DNA of 64,000 bases from Nelumbo lutea (lineage: Eukaryota > Streptophyta > Magnoliopsida > Proteales > Nelumbonaceae). A program made the position numbers and the translations under genes. The stretch is from the NCBI GenBank assembly GCA_022828595.1, contig JAKGHH010000004.1, positions 77,714,270-77,778,269 of the forward strand, given 5' to 3'. The stretch's first letter is position 1. Each line of letters starts with the position of its first letter. The notes under the pieces were generated by a model, which did no database searches, was not told the DNA's origin, and saw only the letters and a list, made by a program, of their open reading frames with translations. Below, piece after piece: positions 11,783 to 24,171 of this stretch.

Positions 11783-13173
11783 TGATCAACAATAAATCAA
11801 AACTTTATTCAAAAGCTAAAAATCCTAAACTAAAATCTATCTAAATTATTGACCCAATTGCCTTCAATTCAGGTTAGAAGAGTAAGCAGTTAATATTAAT
11901 CTCATAATTCAGCAATCAATCAAATTGAACCATTTGAATAGATCATGATTGAGCATTGGTTTGGTGAAACCCCAAGGTCATGAACAGCCTCTCTCGAGCG
12001 CATGTTCATCCTATGCATGAGTGACAGTTCTTCTATCTCTAACAAGAATCTAATCCCCATGCTTGCATTTCTTCAAACACTTCTAAGGCATCAATTCAAA
12101 TCTGAATTAATCACCAACTGAATTGTGCAAGTTATCTTTAACCTTACATCCAATCCAGTTCTTGAATAGTAGATCTGAATTCCTAGAGTCTTTCTCAAGC
12201 ACTCTAAGAATTCCAAGCTTAGATCTATTCAGCCAATTTGAAAATTTGCATATCTAAATTTTCTTTCAAGCAATTCAGATCTTGCAATTCGAGTTTTGAA
12301 AGTTTAATTGACTGAATTGATCTACAACTAACCCTTATTCAAGAAACTTCAAAAACAATTCACACCCATTCGAATGAATAAAAAAGAAATTGATTGTTGA
12401 TCTGAAATTTTACAAACTTAATTACATCAAGAAAGAATGGAAAAGGGAGAAAGAAAGAAATTACAAGGAAGCTGAATTCGAATCAAATGAAAATGAAATC
12501 AGAATGAAATTATTACAATAAATTTCTGAATAAAAAACCCTCAATTTCGAACTCACATTCTCTTCTTGCTAGCTTGACTTGAACTCCTTCAGCCCTTCTT
12601 ATCTTCTCTTCTCTTCAAGGTATTCAAACCTCTAGGAGTGGAAGAGCCTTTCTCTCCAGCAATTGAACACCTCTCCCCCCTTCTAGAGGCCTCCTTATAT
12701 AGATTTTCAATGGGGGTCTTGCCCCTTCTTGAAGCCTCTAGAATAGGGTGTATTACACCCCCTTCTTGAACTTTCTAGAGTTCTCTCTTGAAAGTCTTAT
12801 AAGGGTTGCTGCCCCTATCTCTTTTGGGCTGCTATTTGGGTTGTAATTAAGCTCATTCTTAGCACATGTTAGCTACACTGTAGGCTACTCTTTTGGGCTG
12901 AGAATGGGCATTATTTGTTGGGACGAATTTTACTCTTTGCTAGGCTTTATTTTCTTGGGTTTTTTCAAGGAATCATCTTGTACTTCTTGGACCGAAGTGC
13001 TCTCTCTTGCTTCTATAACCGGGCTGGGCTGAATTTGGTCTTTTTGGACATTCTTTTCTTACCTTTTGCCTTCTTTTTCTTGGATTAATTATCCCTGAAA
13101 TATTTTCTTAGCATTAAGCTAAATTAGAGAAAAATTAAATAAAATCGGCATAATAATCCATGCAAAGACCCCA
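11783..13173 (-). mobile_element. LTR-like insert splitting a LINE
   Basis: This 1391 bp block interrupts a LINE RNase H domain. Read on the minus strand it starts TGGGGTCTTT and ends TTGTTGATCA, so it has TG...CA ends like an LTR. It carries a TATA motif (TATATAAGG, 12693-12701) and an AATAAA near its 3' end (about 11811-11816). The target-site duplication is unclear (TTATC on one side, TAAAT or TTATA on the other). A solo LTR is the simplest reading; the family is unknown and no protein is encoded. Confidence 0.45.
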
Positions 13174-13177
13174 TAAA

Positions 13178-14770
13178 TTATAGATAAGTTGTATGTTCAT
13201 CAGCTTTCCTTTGTTGCAGGCAAGTGATCACAAGCTTTGAATCTCCCTCTATGACGAGCAGATAGTCTTTGACATTCCAGGTCAAATTGTGGGCTTCCCA
13301 AGCAGCCCAAGCCTCTAGTACATTGATAGTAGTAACTCCAATAATATAAGCTTTTACATCAATAACTTCCCCTAATTGGTTTCTTGTAACACTATCTACG
13401 GAGCAAACATTGCCATCATAGCAAGAGGCATCAAAATTAATCTTTATCATCCCAACCTAAGATAATTTCCAAATAATGCGTTTCCAAATCTTAGTGTTGT
13501 TAGTCTCTTTTGTCTTAATAATGGCATCATGATATTCCATAATATGTTGTTAAACACATATTATGGGGGGAGATAGAAGTGTTGTTAAACACACTTTGAT
13601 TTCTAGTCTTCTAGAGATGCCACAATATGTAAACATATTTTTCTAAAAGCTTATCTTCATCTTTAAACAGATCCTCACAGATATTGGTCCACCAATATCT
13701 TAGAGAAAAGTTTTGTTTCCCTAATCCACTACAATTTGGATTGACCATCATCCAAGTTTGTTTTGCAATTGTGCAATTTCTAAACATATGATTTAAATCC
13801 TCTTCCTCTCTATAAATGTTATAGTCACCATTTATATTAAATCCTTTTTCTCCTTAGGAGAGATTTTGAAGGGAGTTTATTATTGAGGAGCAAAAACAAG
13901 AACGATCTCAACTTGGGGGGATAATTCAGATTTCACACCTTAGTAACCTAGTTAAATTCATTTCTGTGCACCAATTCAGTTTTGTTCTTGATATTATAAA
14001 AAGACCTTGTGGTGAAAATACCATTGGAGTTTAATCTCCAAACCATTCTATCATTCTTTGGACCAGTTGGAATAAATATTGCTTTGATTCTTTTCCATAC
14101 TTGAGTTGGCACCATAGGCCAAATTTCAACTTCCTTCCAAAATTTCCTTACCTATATATTATTGAGGGACTAAGTCGGCTAATTGAGTGTCCCCCACCCA
14201 TCTATCATTCCAAAAGTTAATTGATTTATCATTGCCAATTTCCTAACCAATACATTTACTTAATAAATCCTTGGCCATAAAAATCCTCTCCAGGCCCAAG
14301 AAATTCCTCTTTTTATTCTAATTTTCCAGAAAATCCTCCTTTTTAAGATATTTGCTTTTAACAATTTTAACCCATAGATTTTCTTCGTCATTGATAATTT
14401 TCCTTCCTAGTTTTGCTAGGCAATCTTCATTAACCCAGTGAAGGTTTTTAAGCCCAGTCCATCCCTATTTTTATTTAAGCACACACGATTCTAGTTCATG
14501 AGGTCAATCAGCTTCTTGTCACTTGAATTGGACCACATAAAATTTCTTTGCTATTTATCAAATTCCTCAATTACATAATTGGGGATTTTGAAGAATCTCA
14601 CGACAAATTGGGGAATCGTATTAGTTGTAGAGTTAAGAAGAGTAACTCTACCAACCACGAGTGGGTGTTTTTCTTCCAACCCCTTAGAGAGTTAAGAAAT
14701 TTTTTCATTAAAAGGTATTCTTTGTGACTCTACCACTAATAATGGAGCCCCCAAGTATGTTTCTTTTTTT
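13178..14770 (-). mobile_element. LINE RT tail, zf-RVT and RNase H N-terminus (part 1 of split LINE)
   Basis: In minus-strand order, the end of the reverse transcriptase thumb region is visible (SLRGWK near 14690; FKIPNYVIEEFDK near 14570; KNLHWVNEDCLAKLG near 14430). Next come the zf-RVT region (WKEVEIWPMVPTQVWKRI near 14110; EEEDLNHMFRNCTIAKQTWM near 13780) and the RNase H start (MIKINFDAS at 13450, VIEGDSKLVI near 13225). Many stops lie between, so it is dead. RNase H is broken at 13178 and resumes at 11782. Confidence 0.8.
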
Positions 14771-15004
14771 TTAGTCCTCTACTATAATAGTGCCATACCA
14801 AGCTTAATTTATTATTCGATTACCTCGGTATCTTCTATTATTGACAATTTGGCATACGTGTGACCTACTAAAAGAAGAGAAAAAGAAAAAGTTCCATGAA
14901 GGCAGCGACGGACACCCTGAAACCTAATCCAAGAGTTTTTTTTTTTGATGGGATTACACAATGGGGAGTAGCCCATCCTCTCCCTTAACCCCAACCATAG
15001 TGGC

Positions 15005-15513
15005 AAGACCTGTTCATGGGCCGGGCCGGGCTCGGGTTGGGCTTTGATTTTTTATTAACAGAAAAATGTTAGGCCTGAGCTCGAGCCCGGCCCGACCAAC
15101 GGGCCTACAACTTGTGCTCGAGCCCGACCCTGATAAAAAGCCTGAAGCCCGAGCTCGAAGCCCAAAGTCCAACATAATAAAAGAAATTCAAAATTTTCCC
15201 TATTCAAATAGACATTATATGTTTTAATTCGGATGTATTTTTCCCCTATTTAAATGAACAATGAGCCTATAAATGAATCAACAACCTTCTCAAATAAAAA
15301 AAAAAAATTATTCAAATGGACATCACATAGAGTTTTTACTTAGGTTTAACTATAGGTTGGGCCGGACCGAGCTCGGGCCGGGCTATTTTGGCAAAGCCCG
15401 AGCCCAGCTCGAATTTTATGCGGGCCGGGCTTTTTGGCCCGAGGTTAAGCTCGCGGGGGCCAAAATGCCTGTTCAAGCCCGTCCGGGGTCGGGCCGGCCC
15501 ATGAACAGGTCTA
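15005..15513. mobile_element. hAT-like MITE, family 1, copy A
   Basis: A 509 bp element with terminal inverted repeats (AAGACCTGTTCATGGGCC at the left, complement of TAGACCTGTTCATGGGCC at the right). An 8 bp duplication ATAGTGGC / ATAGTGGT flanks it (14997-15004, 15514-15521). The interior is G/C-rich next to both ends with many GGGC and CGAGC words. An 8 bp duplication with TAGACCTG ends is diagnostic for hAT-type non-autonomous elements. Copies B and C are at 27153 and 29351. Confidence 0.9.
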
Positions 15514-15629
15514 ATAGTGGTAGTGGGACTTGATACCAGGTCTCTACTTTGACTAGTAAAAGATCCTACCAACTAAATAAAGTTGGTAAGCCAAGAGATT
15601 CTCAAGCAAACAACAATGCAAGTAATTTA

Positions 15630-16345
15630 GGGTTCATTTGGTTCCTAGGAATTGGTGATTGGAATCGGAATTAGAATGGTCGATTCCGATTCCAACCATT
15701 TGTTTGGTAGGAATGGGATTTCGATTCCTATTCTTAGGGGAATGGGATTCCCCATATATGGGAATGCCCATTTCATGTCCCTTAGGGAATGAGATTCTCA
15801 TTCTAGAGTCTATCAAGAAGTAAAGAACTCGTGACAAAAAACCCCCAAAACCTGAATATTAATAAAATAATAAAATATTATTAAACTATTAATAAAATTG
15901 CAAAAACAATAATATTATAATAGAATATTATGAAAATAATAATAAGATAACAATAATAAAATATTAATAAATTAATAATAAAAAGCAAATATATATTATT
16001 TATTAAATAATAATCACAATAGTAATTAAGTATAAATAAAATATTAATATCATATAATTAAAGTGATAATAAACTAATGATGTATAAACAAAACATTCAT
16101 AAGTTAACAATAAATACTAAGATATTAATTATTAAATACTAATAAAATAATAGTTATATAATCATAAAGCATTAATAAAGTAATAATAAAATAATAAGTA
16201 GGCCCATTTAATTGATTTCGATTCCAACTTCAAATGAACTAAACAACAACAGTTGGAATCTGATTCTAATTTTTTATTGAACCAAACAGGTATTAGGAAT
16301 AGGTGATTTTGATTTTGATTTCTTGTCTGCGAACCAAACAAATCC
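15630..16345. mobile_element. PIF/Harbinger-like MITE, AT-expanded copy
   Basis: It starts GGGTTCATTTGGTTCC and ends in the complement of GGATTTGTTTGGTTCG, with TTA on both sides (15627-15629, 16346-16348). Subterminal blocks of GGAATCGGAAT type are also inverted. The middle (15850-16200) is a long AATA/TAATA low-complexity stretch, which makes this copy much longer than the relative at 7512. Confidence 0.75.
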
Positions 16346-16348
16346 TTA

Positions 16349-17456
16349 TGCTATTTTTATAATGTTCCATCAATGACGTTTTGACATTTTCTCATCAATG
16401 CAATTTTAAAAAGGCTAAAGGTGGGGCATAAGAGGCCTTGCCACATGTAAATCTCAAAAATTAAGAAAAAATTACTTAAGGTTTATAAATGACAAAAATA
16501 ACATGTTTTCTATTAAGCTAGAATGATAGAAGGTTCAAATGGCATAAGAGGCCTTTACATTTCATGTTTGAAAGTGCAAAGTTTTCAAATTATAATCCAA
16601 TAATTTATAAAGGAAATAATTTAGTTGATTTGATCTATGCAAATAAATAAATAAAAACAAAAAGAAACTCATTATGAAAATAAATGATAAAAATAATGGG
16701 ATGTTAGATTTAGAATAATAAAAAAAAAATTCACTTGAATTATCCAAGAGAAACTAAGAATTTCATTAGCCCATTTATGCATTGAACCCTCTTGTAACAC
16801 TAAGAGAAACTAATAAAACTTGACTTGCCTTATTCGCTTTTACTTTTATTCTTTTTATAATCACTAAATAATCATTGATACTTGAGACTTGTGCCTTTTT
16901 TATGCCTTAAGTTACACCTTGCACCTTAATGCTTGGGGCTTACACCTCATTCTGACAAAAATGTGAGGCTTAAGCCTTTAGGCAAAATGTATACAAATCA
17001 TGCCTCAAGGCGTCTTTTTTAAAACAATGTTCATGAAACTATTTTGTATAGAACCCAATGTATGAGTTGTACTTGAAATTATTCGAAAATGCATGACCGA
17101 TTAACCAAATAAGAAAGAGTAGAGGAGAGGTAAAAATGCATACATAGCATTGACATGGAGGAAACACCTAAGAGAAACAACATTTGATACCAAAGATACC
17201 CTTAAATATTTAACATATGACTTACAATAGCAATCAAGTTGCAAATTTTAAGGGGAAACAAGTTTCAAGTGGAAGAAGAGGCAAAATGTTAATTTGAGGA
17301 CCGGTTTTCTGTTTGACCAAATATTTTAGTAATCCACCCCAAAACAATCGCTAATTTTAACAACACTAAAAAACAAAAACAAACGAGGTAAGTTGAGCAT
17401 TTGGAGTGTCATCAAGTAAAGCCTTTACAAGCTATAAGTACATGGATATAGACATA
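16349..17456. other. intergenic, no gene seen
   Basis: AT-rich. Around 16880-17030 there is a GCCTTAAG/CTTAAGCC-rich segment typical of degenerate MITEs, without clear borders. No coding signal is seen. Confidence 0.4.
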
Positions 17457-18066
17457 TGGAGATTGTACTGTAGACATTTAAGTAAGCGATCACAACATAA
17501 TCACATTGTATCACAAGTCTAAATCTCCACATTCAAATGTAGTTGAACTGCAATGAAGAATACCTAACTACAGTTGATAGTATGAAGAAACCCCCCTACA
17601 ATGTAGTCTCACTCAGTAGTTGAGCTACAAAAAACCAAAGCTCTCGTAGTGAGATGCGGGAAGGCATTGTCGCAGTGTAATACCTAACCAAACTCCAGAT
17701 GCTAGCACACCTATGATTTGATGCACCAGTGTAGTAATTCCTTGCGCTGTGATAATGCAAGAATCCCCCCATGGTGACACGTGGCAAAACCCTACTTGTG
17801 AACCTCTATCTCATATCTAATTGATTAATAGATATGTGACTTTCTATTCAACTAAGACACTTTTCTCTATAAATAGAGGAGACACTAAACTCTCCTCGCA
17901 CATTCAATACGAAGCTCTCGCATAAGCTTTACTCGATTATGCCCTCAACCTCCATCAAAGCATCCTAGCTTGTAGCTTCTTGCAACCTCTCTTCCCCCCC
18001 TCCTTCCCAAAGCCATCTACCGTATTTCAAGTAGACCCCTATCGTTGCTTTACCTCCCCACTCACA
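17457..18066 (+). mobile_element. LTR 1 of an old Ty3/gypsy element
   Basis: It aligns by eye along its length with 28492-29350 (both begin TGGAGATTGT and end near CCACTCAC or CACTCAC). It contains a TATA box TATAAATA at 17868-17875. Compared with LTR 2 it lacks about 230 bp between GATAATGCA and AGAATCCCCC. The gag remnant that follows shows that it is the upstream LTR. Confidence 0.75.
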
Positions 18067-18990
18067 TTAGAATCTCTCTAGTTATTTCTTTACCATAAAG
18101 ATGACAACAAGATTGTGGTATAGTAAATTAAGAGTGATACCTAGCACAATTACGAAAATGATGGCAAACTGGCAATCATTTCCCATATGGTTTGCTCTCT
18201 TGCTGTTCGCATCATCGAAATCAAGAACAAGTTGGATATCATGCAAGATAGCCTCTAGAAGGTGGTTCATATTGATACTCTAGAATAACAACAAGTGAAA
18301 ATTAAGGAGATGTTGATGTTGGCCCTTAACCACCAACAAAATCTTCCTCCTTAACCTATATCCATCACCAGCCACCATCAACCCAATTTCCTACCCAGAT
18401 TCCCCCTCAAGGGCACACTAGATCAGCATCAGTGCCACAAGATCCTACAACCATTTTCTCTGACCTAGTTTATTAGACCCCAACACCCTACAAACCCCTA
18501 TGAGCTAAAGAACCACCACCTACCTTCCCCACCATAGCACAACCTGTCTACACAATTGAGAAAATCAGCAACCCCTCTAAATCACCAGTCAGTCAAGGCC
18601 AATATTCATAAATATGAGCTAGAACCTCCATTCTACTCCAAAAACCTTACTCTAACCACATCTTGAACAAACCCCACCGGTTGGGTGCACCCCTCCCTAT
18701 CAATGAACCTTGTATAATGGACAACGTGGCAACCCACATGAACACATTAAAAAGCTTAAAGATTCCATGGGTGCCTTTGCTTTGGATAGAGATCTTAAGG
18801 TCAAAGAGTCCTCAGAGCTATTGACAGGCCCAACTTACTAATGGTTCGTGAACGTAACACCAGGAGGGTAAATGTGGTGTGTAGATGTGAACAAAGAGCA
18901 CTTCATTACAAAGCAAAACAACCTACGTGGCTTGATATTTATTTTCGCCACCAAAGTAATGTACACTAATTATAAAAGAGAGGAAAAATA
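18067..18990 (+). pseudogene. decayed gypsy gag region
   Basis: Downstream of LTR 1, plus-strand frames contain gag-like pieces, best near 18740-18950: MNTLKSLKDSMGAFALDRD, ELLTGPTY*WFVNVTPGG and HFITKQNNLRG. These match the capsid core motif of plant gypsy gag (tGPA-W...L-PGsI). Several stops and frameshifts make it non-functional. Protease and reverse transcriptase that should follow are absent from the visible sequence. Confidence 0.55.
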
Positions 18991-19091
18991 ACAAAAAGGT
19001 TAACTATGCAACAATTCTATATGCATAGTATTAATATTTTGATACAAGATAATTGTGCCTCATTTGCATCTTTTCAAGTTGCACATGGAAC

Positions 19092-20051
19092 TAGGGGTGG
19101 AAAATTTTCACCCAATCCATCCAATCCGCCAATTTACTTTGTGGGTTGGAAATGGGTTGATCATCCATTGGGTCAATTTAAATGGGTTGGGTTGGGTTGT
19201 GGATAACCATTGGGTTAACCACTGCATATATAAGTATCAATTCCTTAGCCATTTTTTTATTTTTTTCATTTGAATGAAATCATTTATAATTAATGCATCG
19301 ATTTTCTATTAATTATTGACTAAAATTTGTTTTTTTCTCGAATTAACACACTTCACCCAAATTGACATAAATCCAAATCAACTCAACTTGGTATAAATAT
19401 GAATAGACCTGATAACCTCGATTCAGTTTGTTTGGGTTGGACAACCTAGTTCGAACTTGACCCGACCCATGTTAACTCAAACTCGGACCCGATTCGCTCC
19501 AAAACCCGTCCCACTTGCTTTGCCCATGCACGAACCTAATATGGGCCTGTCCAAATCAATCTTCCATTGATTGAACTGGTCTGGTCTAGTCTGACTAGAC
19601 TGATCTAGATCTAAACGGTTCAACCACCCTTGATGTGATTAGCTCGAAGACAATCTAATTAGATAGTTCAAGTTGGTCTAACCGGTTTGAACCTAAGTGG
19701 TTCTATCAAACCCGAAACCCAAACATAGTCAAATGACTTCGCCGCTTGTGTAAAAATAAGATGCATGTAATGTGATTTGAACCTTCACCACTTATGTAAA
19801 TAGCAACTAATATCACCACCAAGTTATAACCAACTTATTTGTCAAGAGAGTTGGTTTTTTGTTTTAAGAACATAAATATAAGATTTATGAGTTTGGGTGG
19901 GTTGGATTGGATCAAAGAAAGTTTGGGTTGAACTCATCCCATTTAATTTTATATAACTAGGTCATTAATGGGCTAGTAGGTTAGATGGGTTGGGTTGAAA
20001 CTCAACCCAAACCAAACCAAACCCAACCAACCCGCCCAATTGCCACCGCTA
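19092..20051. mobile_element. hAT-like MITE, family 2 (TAGGGGTGG ends)
   Basis: A 960 bp element begins TAGGGGTGG and ends in the complement of TAGCGGTGGCAATTGGG. A perfect 8 bp duplication CATGGAAC lies at 19084-19091 and 20052-20059. The interior is full of GGGTTGGGTT/AACCCAACCC words in both orientations. It inserted into the remains of the gypsy internal region. Confidence 0.9.
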
Positions 20052-20318
20052 CATGGAACCTATCCTGATCACGTGTCCTGTTGGTAAGTCTTTCCTCCAA
20101 TTTTGTCAAACGAAGTTTAAACACGACAATGTTGTTCTTTTAACTCTAACACATTGTAGTTAGTATCCCTAATCGCCAACTCTAGTGTTGACTCCTTAAT
20201 GCCATTGAAATTGAATCCCCAAACATCTTTCTACAACCTACTGCCTTGGTTTACAAGGGCTCTACAAGGATTGGTTCATTCCTGCATGGCCTTCCCCAAT
20301 AGGGGTTGACAACACTAG

Positions 20319-21133
20319 TGTTGGATTTTAATCTCATAAGAGATTAAATCCAATGGGTTTGATTGGTCAATTACATGAGAAATTGCACTTGCACACTTGA
20401 TTGAAAAATCAGTTTTTCTCTTACAAAAACCCAGTTTTGAACTTGTCCCACATTGGAAAATTATAAGTTTTGTTTTCAGTATTTCAATAGGAGTCGATTT
20501 ACGCTCCTTAGAATTAGTAGAGGAGAGTATGGGGATTCAATACCGCGCACGCGCGGCGCAATGAGGCGCTTTAGATAAGCACTTTGCTCGCACTTCACAC
20601 CCACCTGCGTGGCTCGCGATGGATGGCTATGGTTTTGGTGCATTGATGACCGTTGATCACCGTTGATGAGATCAATGGTCACGATTCGATCGGGTGTGAT
20701 CAAGATGCACAATTCAAAGTTAACAGTCACCAACTGTTAATTACTTTTTAAAGAGTCACAATGTTTAAAATTGTGACTGTTCAAGGTGCCTTCTCTAAAC
20801 CAGCACCTACCTTTTCTTCATACCTCTTCACAAATTATTTAAGGAGCATGAATCAAACTCCAAATCACACAATTTTGAAATTCACTCACTCTCTCTCTCT
20901 CTCTCAGTCCTGTCTGCTACAGTCTCACAGAAGGTTTCTTTGGAGACTCTTTAACTTTGCTAATTGCAGATTCTCGCCCAAGACTTTGTTGTATCTTGGG
21001 AACGAATTTGCCTGTAACCCAACAACAAACTCAGTAAAACTGAGTGGGGGCAAATAACGTTCTAAAGACAGTGTCTTCAGACGCGCCTCAAAGCTTCTCC
21101 TCCAAAGTTACAGTGACCCCATCTTCTCCAACA
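20319..21133 (+). repeat. 5' LTR of the copia element
   Basis: 815 bp, TGTTGG...CCAACA. It matches 24172-24983 closely and differs mainly by C/T and G/A changes at CpG and CpHpG sites, as expected from methylated-cytosine decay. It has a CT microsatellite at about 20885-20905. Confidence 0.92.
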
Positions 21134-21154
21134 ATTTTAGAACATTATTCTGCA

Positions 21155-22454
21155 ATGGAGGCGGAAGCAAGCATGACTTCGATCAAGATGATGAACCAAG
21201 ATCTTGTTCGACTAGATCAATTTGATGGAGCAAATTTCAGCCGATGGCAAGACAAGATGATCTTCTTTCTGACCACACCGAAGTTATACTATCTACTGGA
21301 CCCGAATCTGCAATCACTTCCTGAACCCATTGACAAAGACTCAGAGAAACTAAAGAAGGAAATAGCAAAACAAGAAGATGACTTACTTCTGTGCCGAGGA
21401 CACATACTGAATGCTTTATCAGACCGGCTCTACAACTTCTACAAGGAACTTACATCTCCAAAAGAAATCTAGAAGGCCATGGAATTCAAATACATGGTGT
21501 AAGAAGTAGGTACGAATAAATATCTTATTGCAAAATACTTTGACTTCACCATGAACGACCATAAACCCATACTAGAGCAAGTTCATGAACTACATGTAAT
21601 AGTCAATAAAATTCGATCCCTTAATATCATCCTTCCTGAATCTTTTCATGTGGGAGCAATCATTGTCAAATTTCCACCATCTTGGAAGGATTACAAGAAG
21701 AAGCTTCTGCACAAAGCTGAAGAACTTACCTTGGAGCAAATTCAGCAATACATTCATATTGAATAAAAGTCTCGGTTTAGAGACAGTAGGGATAAGTCCC
21801 TAGCCGGTATGCTGAACTCTAAGGTCAATTTTGTGGAAAACGGATCGAAGAAGACTAACCCTGCATTACAAGTAAAGAAGAATGATGGGAACTTCAAGAA
21901 TAGCAACAATAAGAAAGGATCCTGGTATGTTTGTGGAAAGAAGGGGCACTATGCCCGAGTCTACCGACATTAGAAAGGCGAAACCAAATCTGCAAACATG
22001 GTAGAAGACAATCTCGTGGCCATGATTATTGAAGTCAACATGGCAGAATCATCTTCGGGATGGTGGTTTGATTCAGGGGCCACAGTCCATGTATGTAAGG
22101 ACAAGTCCTTGTTCAAGACAGATGAAGAAGTGACTGATGGTTAGGAGGTACAAATGGGAAACCAAACATGTGCCAAAGTTGCTGGAAGAGGCAGCATAGA
22201 GTTGAATTTCACCTCTAGAAAGACACTGACTCTCCTAAATATTCTCCATGTTCCTGACATTAGAAAGAACTTGGTCTCAATAAATCTTGTTTGTAAGAGG
22301 GTTGTCTTTGAATCCGACAAGCTAATCCTATCCAAGAATGGGATGTTTGTTGGAAAGGGTTATGGTTGTAATGGTATATTCAAATTAAGTATTAATGAAG
22401 GAAAAATTTCTGCTTATATTGTTGATTCTTTCTCTTTATGGCATGATAGATTAA
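21155..22454 (+). pseudogene. copia gag-protease remnant
   Basis: Gag starts at ATG 21155 (MEAEASM...LVRLDQFDGANFSRW), a UBN2-type gag, and meets a stop at 21470 where a Trp codon is expected. It resumes at 21551 to 21766 and then reaches the zinc knuckle near 21925, where two cysteines are lost (WYVCGKKGHYARVYRH). The protease active site WWFDSGATVHVC is near 22060. The gag-pre-integrase motif SLWHDRL is at about 22434. Sequence then jumps directly into reverse transcriptase. At least four stops are present, so it is inactive. Confidence 0.85.
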
Positions 22455-23624
22455 TGAAGAGGTTTATATGGAACAACCAGAATGATTTGTTCTTCCTGGA
22501 AATGAGAAAAAGTCTGTAAACTAGTTAAATCACTATATGGATTAAAACAAGCACCTAAACAGTGGCATGAGAAATTTGATTTTTGCATCATAGCTTTTGA
22601 TTTTAAACATAATAATGCTGATAGATGCATCTACTCAAAATTCACTAAAAATTATGGAGTAATTGTGTGTCTTTATGTTGATGATATGCTTATTGTGGGT
22701 ACAAATATGATTGGTATAAATGAAACTAAAAACTACTTATCATCTATCTTCAAGATGAAAGATTTAGGAAAAGTATATACTATATTAGGAATAAAAGTTA
22801 AAAAGCATAGTAGGGGCTATGCATTAAGCCAATCACATTATATTGAGAAAGTACTTAAGAAATTTAAGCATTTAGGGTTTAAAGAATATAGCACGCCATA
22901 TGATTCTAATATAAAGCTAGTAGAAAATACTGGCAGAGCAATTGCACAACTTGAGTATGCTAGTGTAGTAGGAAGCTTGATGTATGTTATGCTATGTACC
23001 AAACCTGATATTGCATTTGCAGTAAGTAAACTCAGTCGGTTTACAAATAATCCCGGTGCAGAGCACTGGAAGGCAATTGAGAGAGTTCTTGGGTATCTCA
23101 AGAGAACCTTGGAACTTGACTTGTTTTATTGTGATTATCCAGCTGTACTAGAAGGGTACATTGATGCAAGTTGGATTATCGGTAATGGAGATAACAAGTC
23201 CACATCTGGATGGATTTTTGTCATTGGTGGGGGTGCGATCTCTTAGGCATCCAAGAGACAAACTTGTATATCTCACTCGATCATGGAATCCGAATTCATA
23301 GTCTTAGCGGCTGCTGGAAAAGAGGCTGAATGGACTAGGAATTTATTATTGGATATAAAACTTTGGCCTAGTCCTATGCCTCCAATTTCCATTTACTGTG
23401 ATAATGAGGCAACTCTGTCAAGGGCCTACAGTGGTACCTACAATGGTAAGTCCAGACATATAAGTCTGAGACATGAATTTGTTAGGCAACTGATTCAAGA
23501 TGGAGTCATCACTATAACCTATGTGAGGTCAAGTAAAAACTTGGTTGATCCTCTTACCAAGGGTTTAGCCAGAGAATTGGTAAGAATGACAACCAAAGAG
23601 ATGGGATTAAAACCCATTACTTAG
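22455..23624 (+). pseudogene. copia reverse transcriptase (C-terminal part) and RNase H remnant
   Basis: It begins with EVYMEQPE and [19 protein letters not shown], the middle of copia RT. The catalytic motif YVDDM is at about 22674-22690, and the RT thumb follows. RNase H shows KSTSGWIF, a stop at 23245 inside the ISWASK position, MESEF and YCDNEATL, and ends at 23624. The stop and an early frame break inactivate it. The RT palm start and the whole integrase core are missing. Confidence 0.88.
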
Positions 23625-24171
23625 TCACCTGTAATGGTAACCCAACCTGAACTGAAAAACCATCGGTATTGAATTTAATGGGTAACAACAAGTTACAGCA
23701 ATGCGACTGTTAGCATTGACATTGAGAAATTTCCCATCACAACATAAACAATGTTATCCGTTATGATGAGAGGTTGAGATAAACTCTTAATGAAGTTCTG
23801 AAATGTGTCAAATAACGGAGCACATAGTGGAACTTCACCTATGTGAACATAGAAGTGGTGCCGCTTCTCATGAGGGTTTGGGTTTGCTCTCGGGGTTGTT
23901 CATGAAACCAGGAAAGAAGCACATGACCATAATAGTGCTGAGCAAAACTTGAAACTCTTGCAGAGACTGGACATTTTTGTGTGTATAGGTGTCTCTGGTC
24001 TGTCTTGAGAGTAATTGGTTTAAGGTCTTACCACCAATAACTTTGACAAGGCTCTGAGATAACTATACTAACAAGCGGTTTAAGTTGATAAACACCTTTT
24101 GTATGCATAGCTATGTCATAGTAGTTTGGATTGAGAGATAACTATGTAATTGATCAATCAATGTGGGGGAT
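23625..24171 (+). other. copia 3' untranslated region and polypurine tract
   Basis: Non-coding stretch between the pol stop and the 3' LTR. It ends with ATGTGGGGGAT, the purine-rich primer for plus-strand synthesis, directly before the LTR start at 24172. Confidence 0.75.

Noticed and set aside
11783..13173. Endogenous plant pararetrovirus promoter/leader
   Set aside because: TATATAAGG and a long AT-rich leader-like region are suggestive, but no tRNA-Met primer site and no coding sequence are present. TG...CA ends fit a solo LTR better.
20476..21057. Open frames of 85-98 codons in the copia 5' LTR, mirrored in the 3' LTR
   Set aside because: They lie wholly within the LTR and recur with different breaks in the second LTR; they are LTR sequence, not genes.
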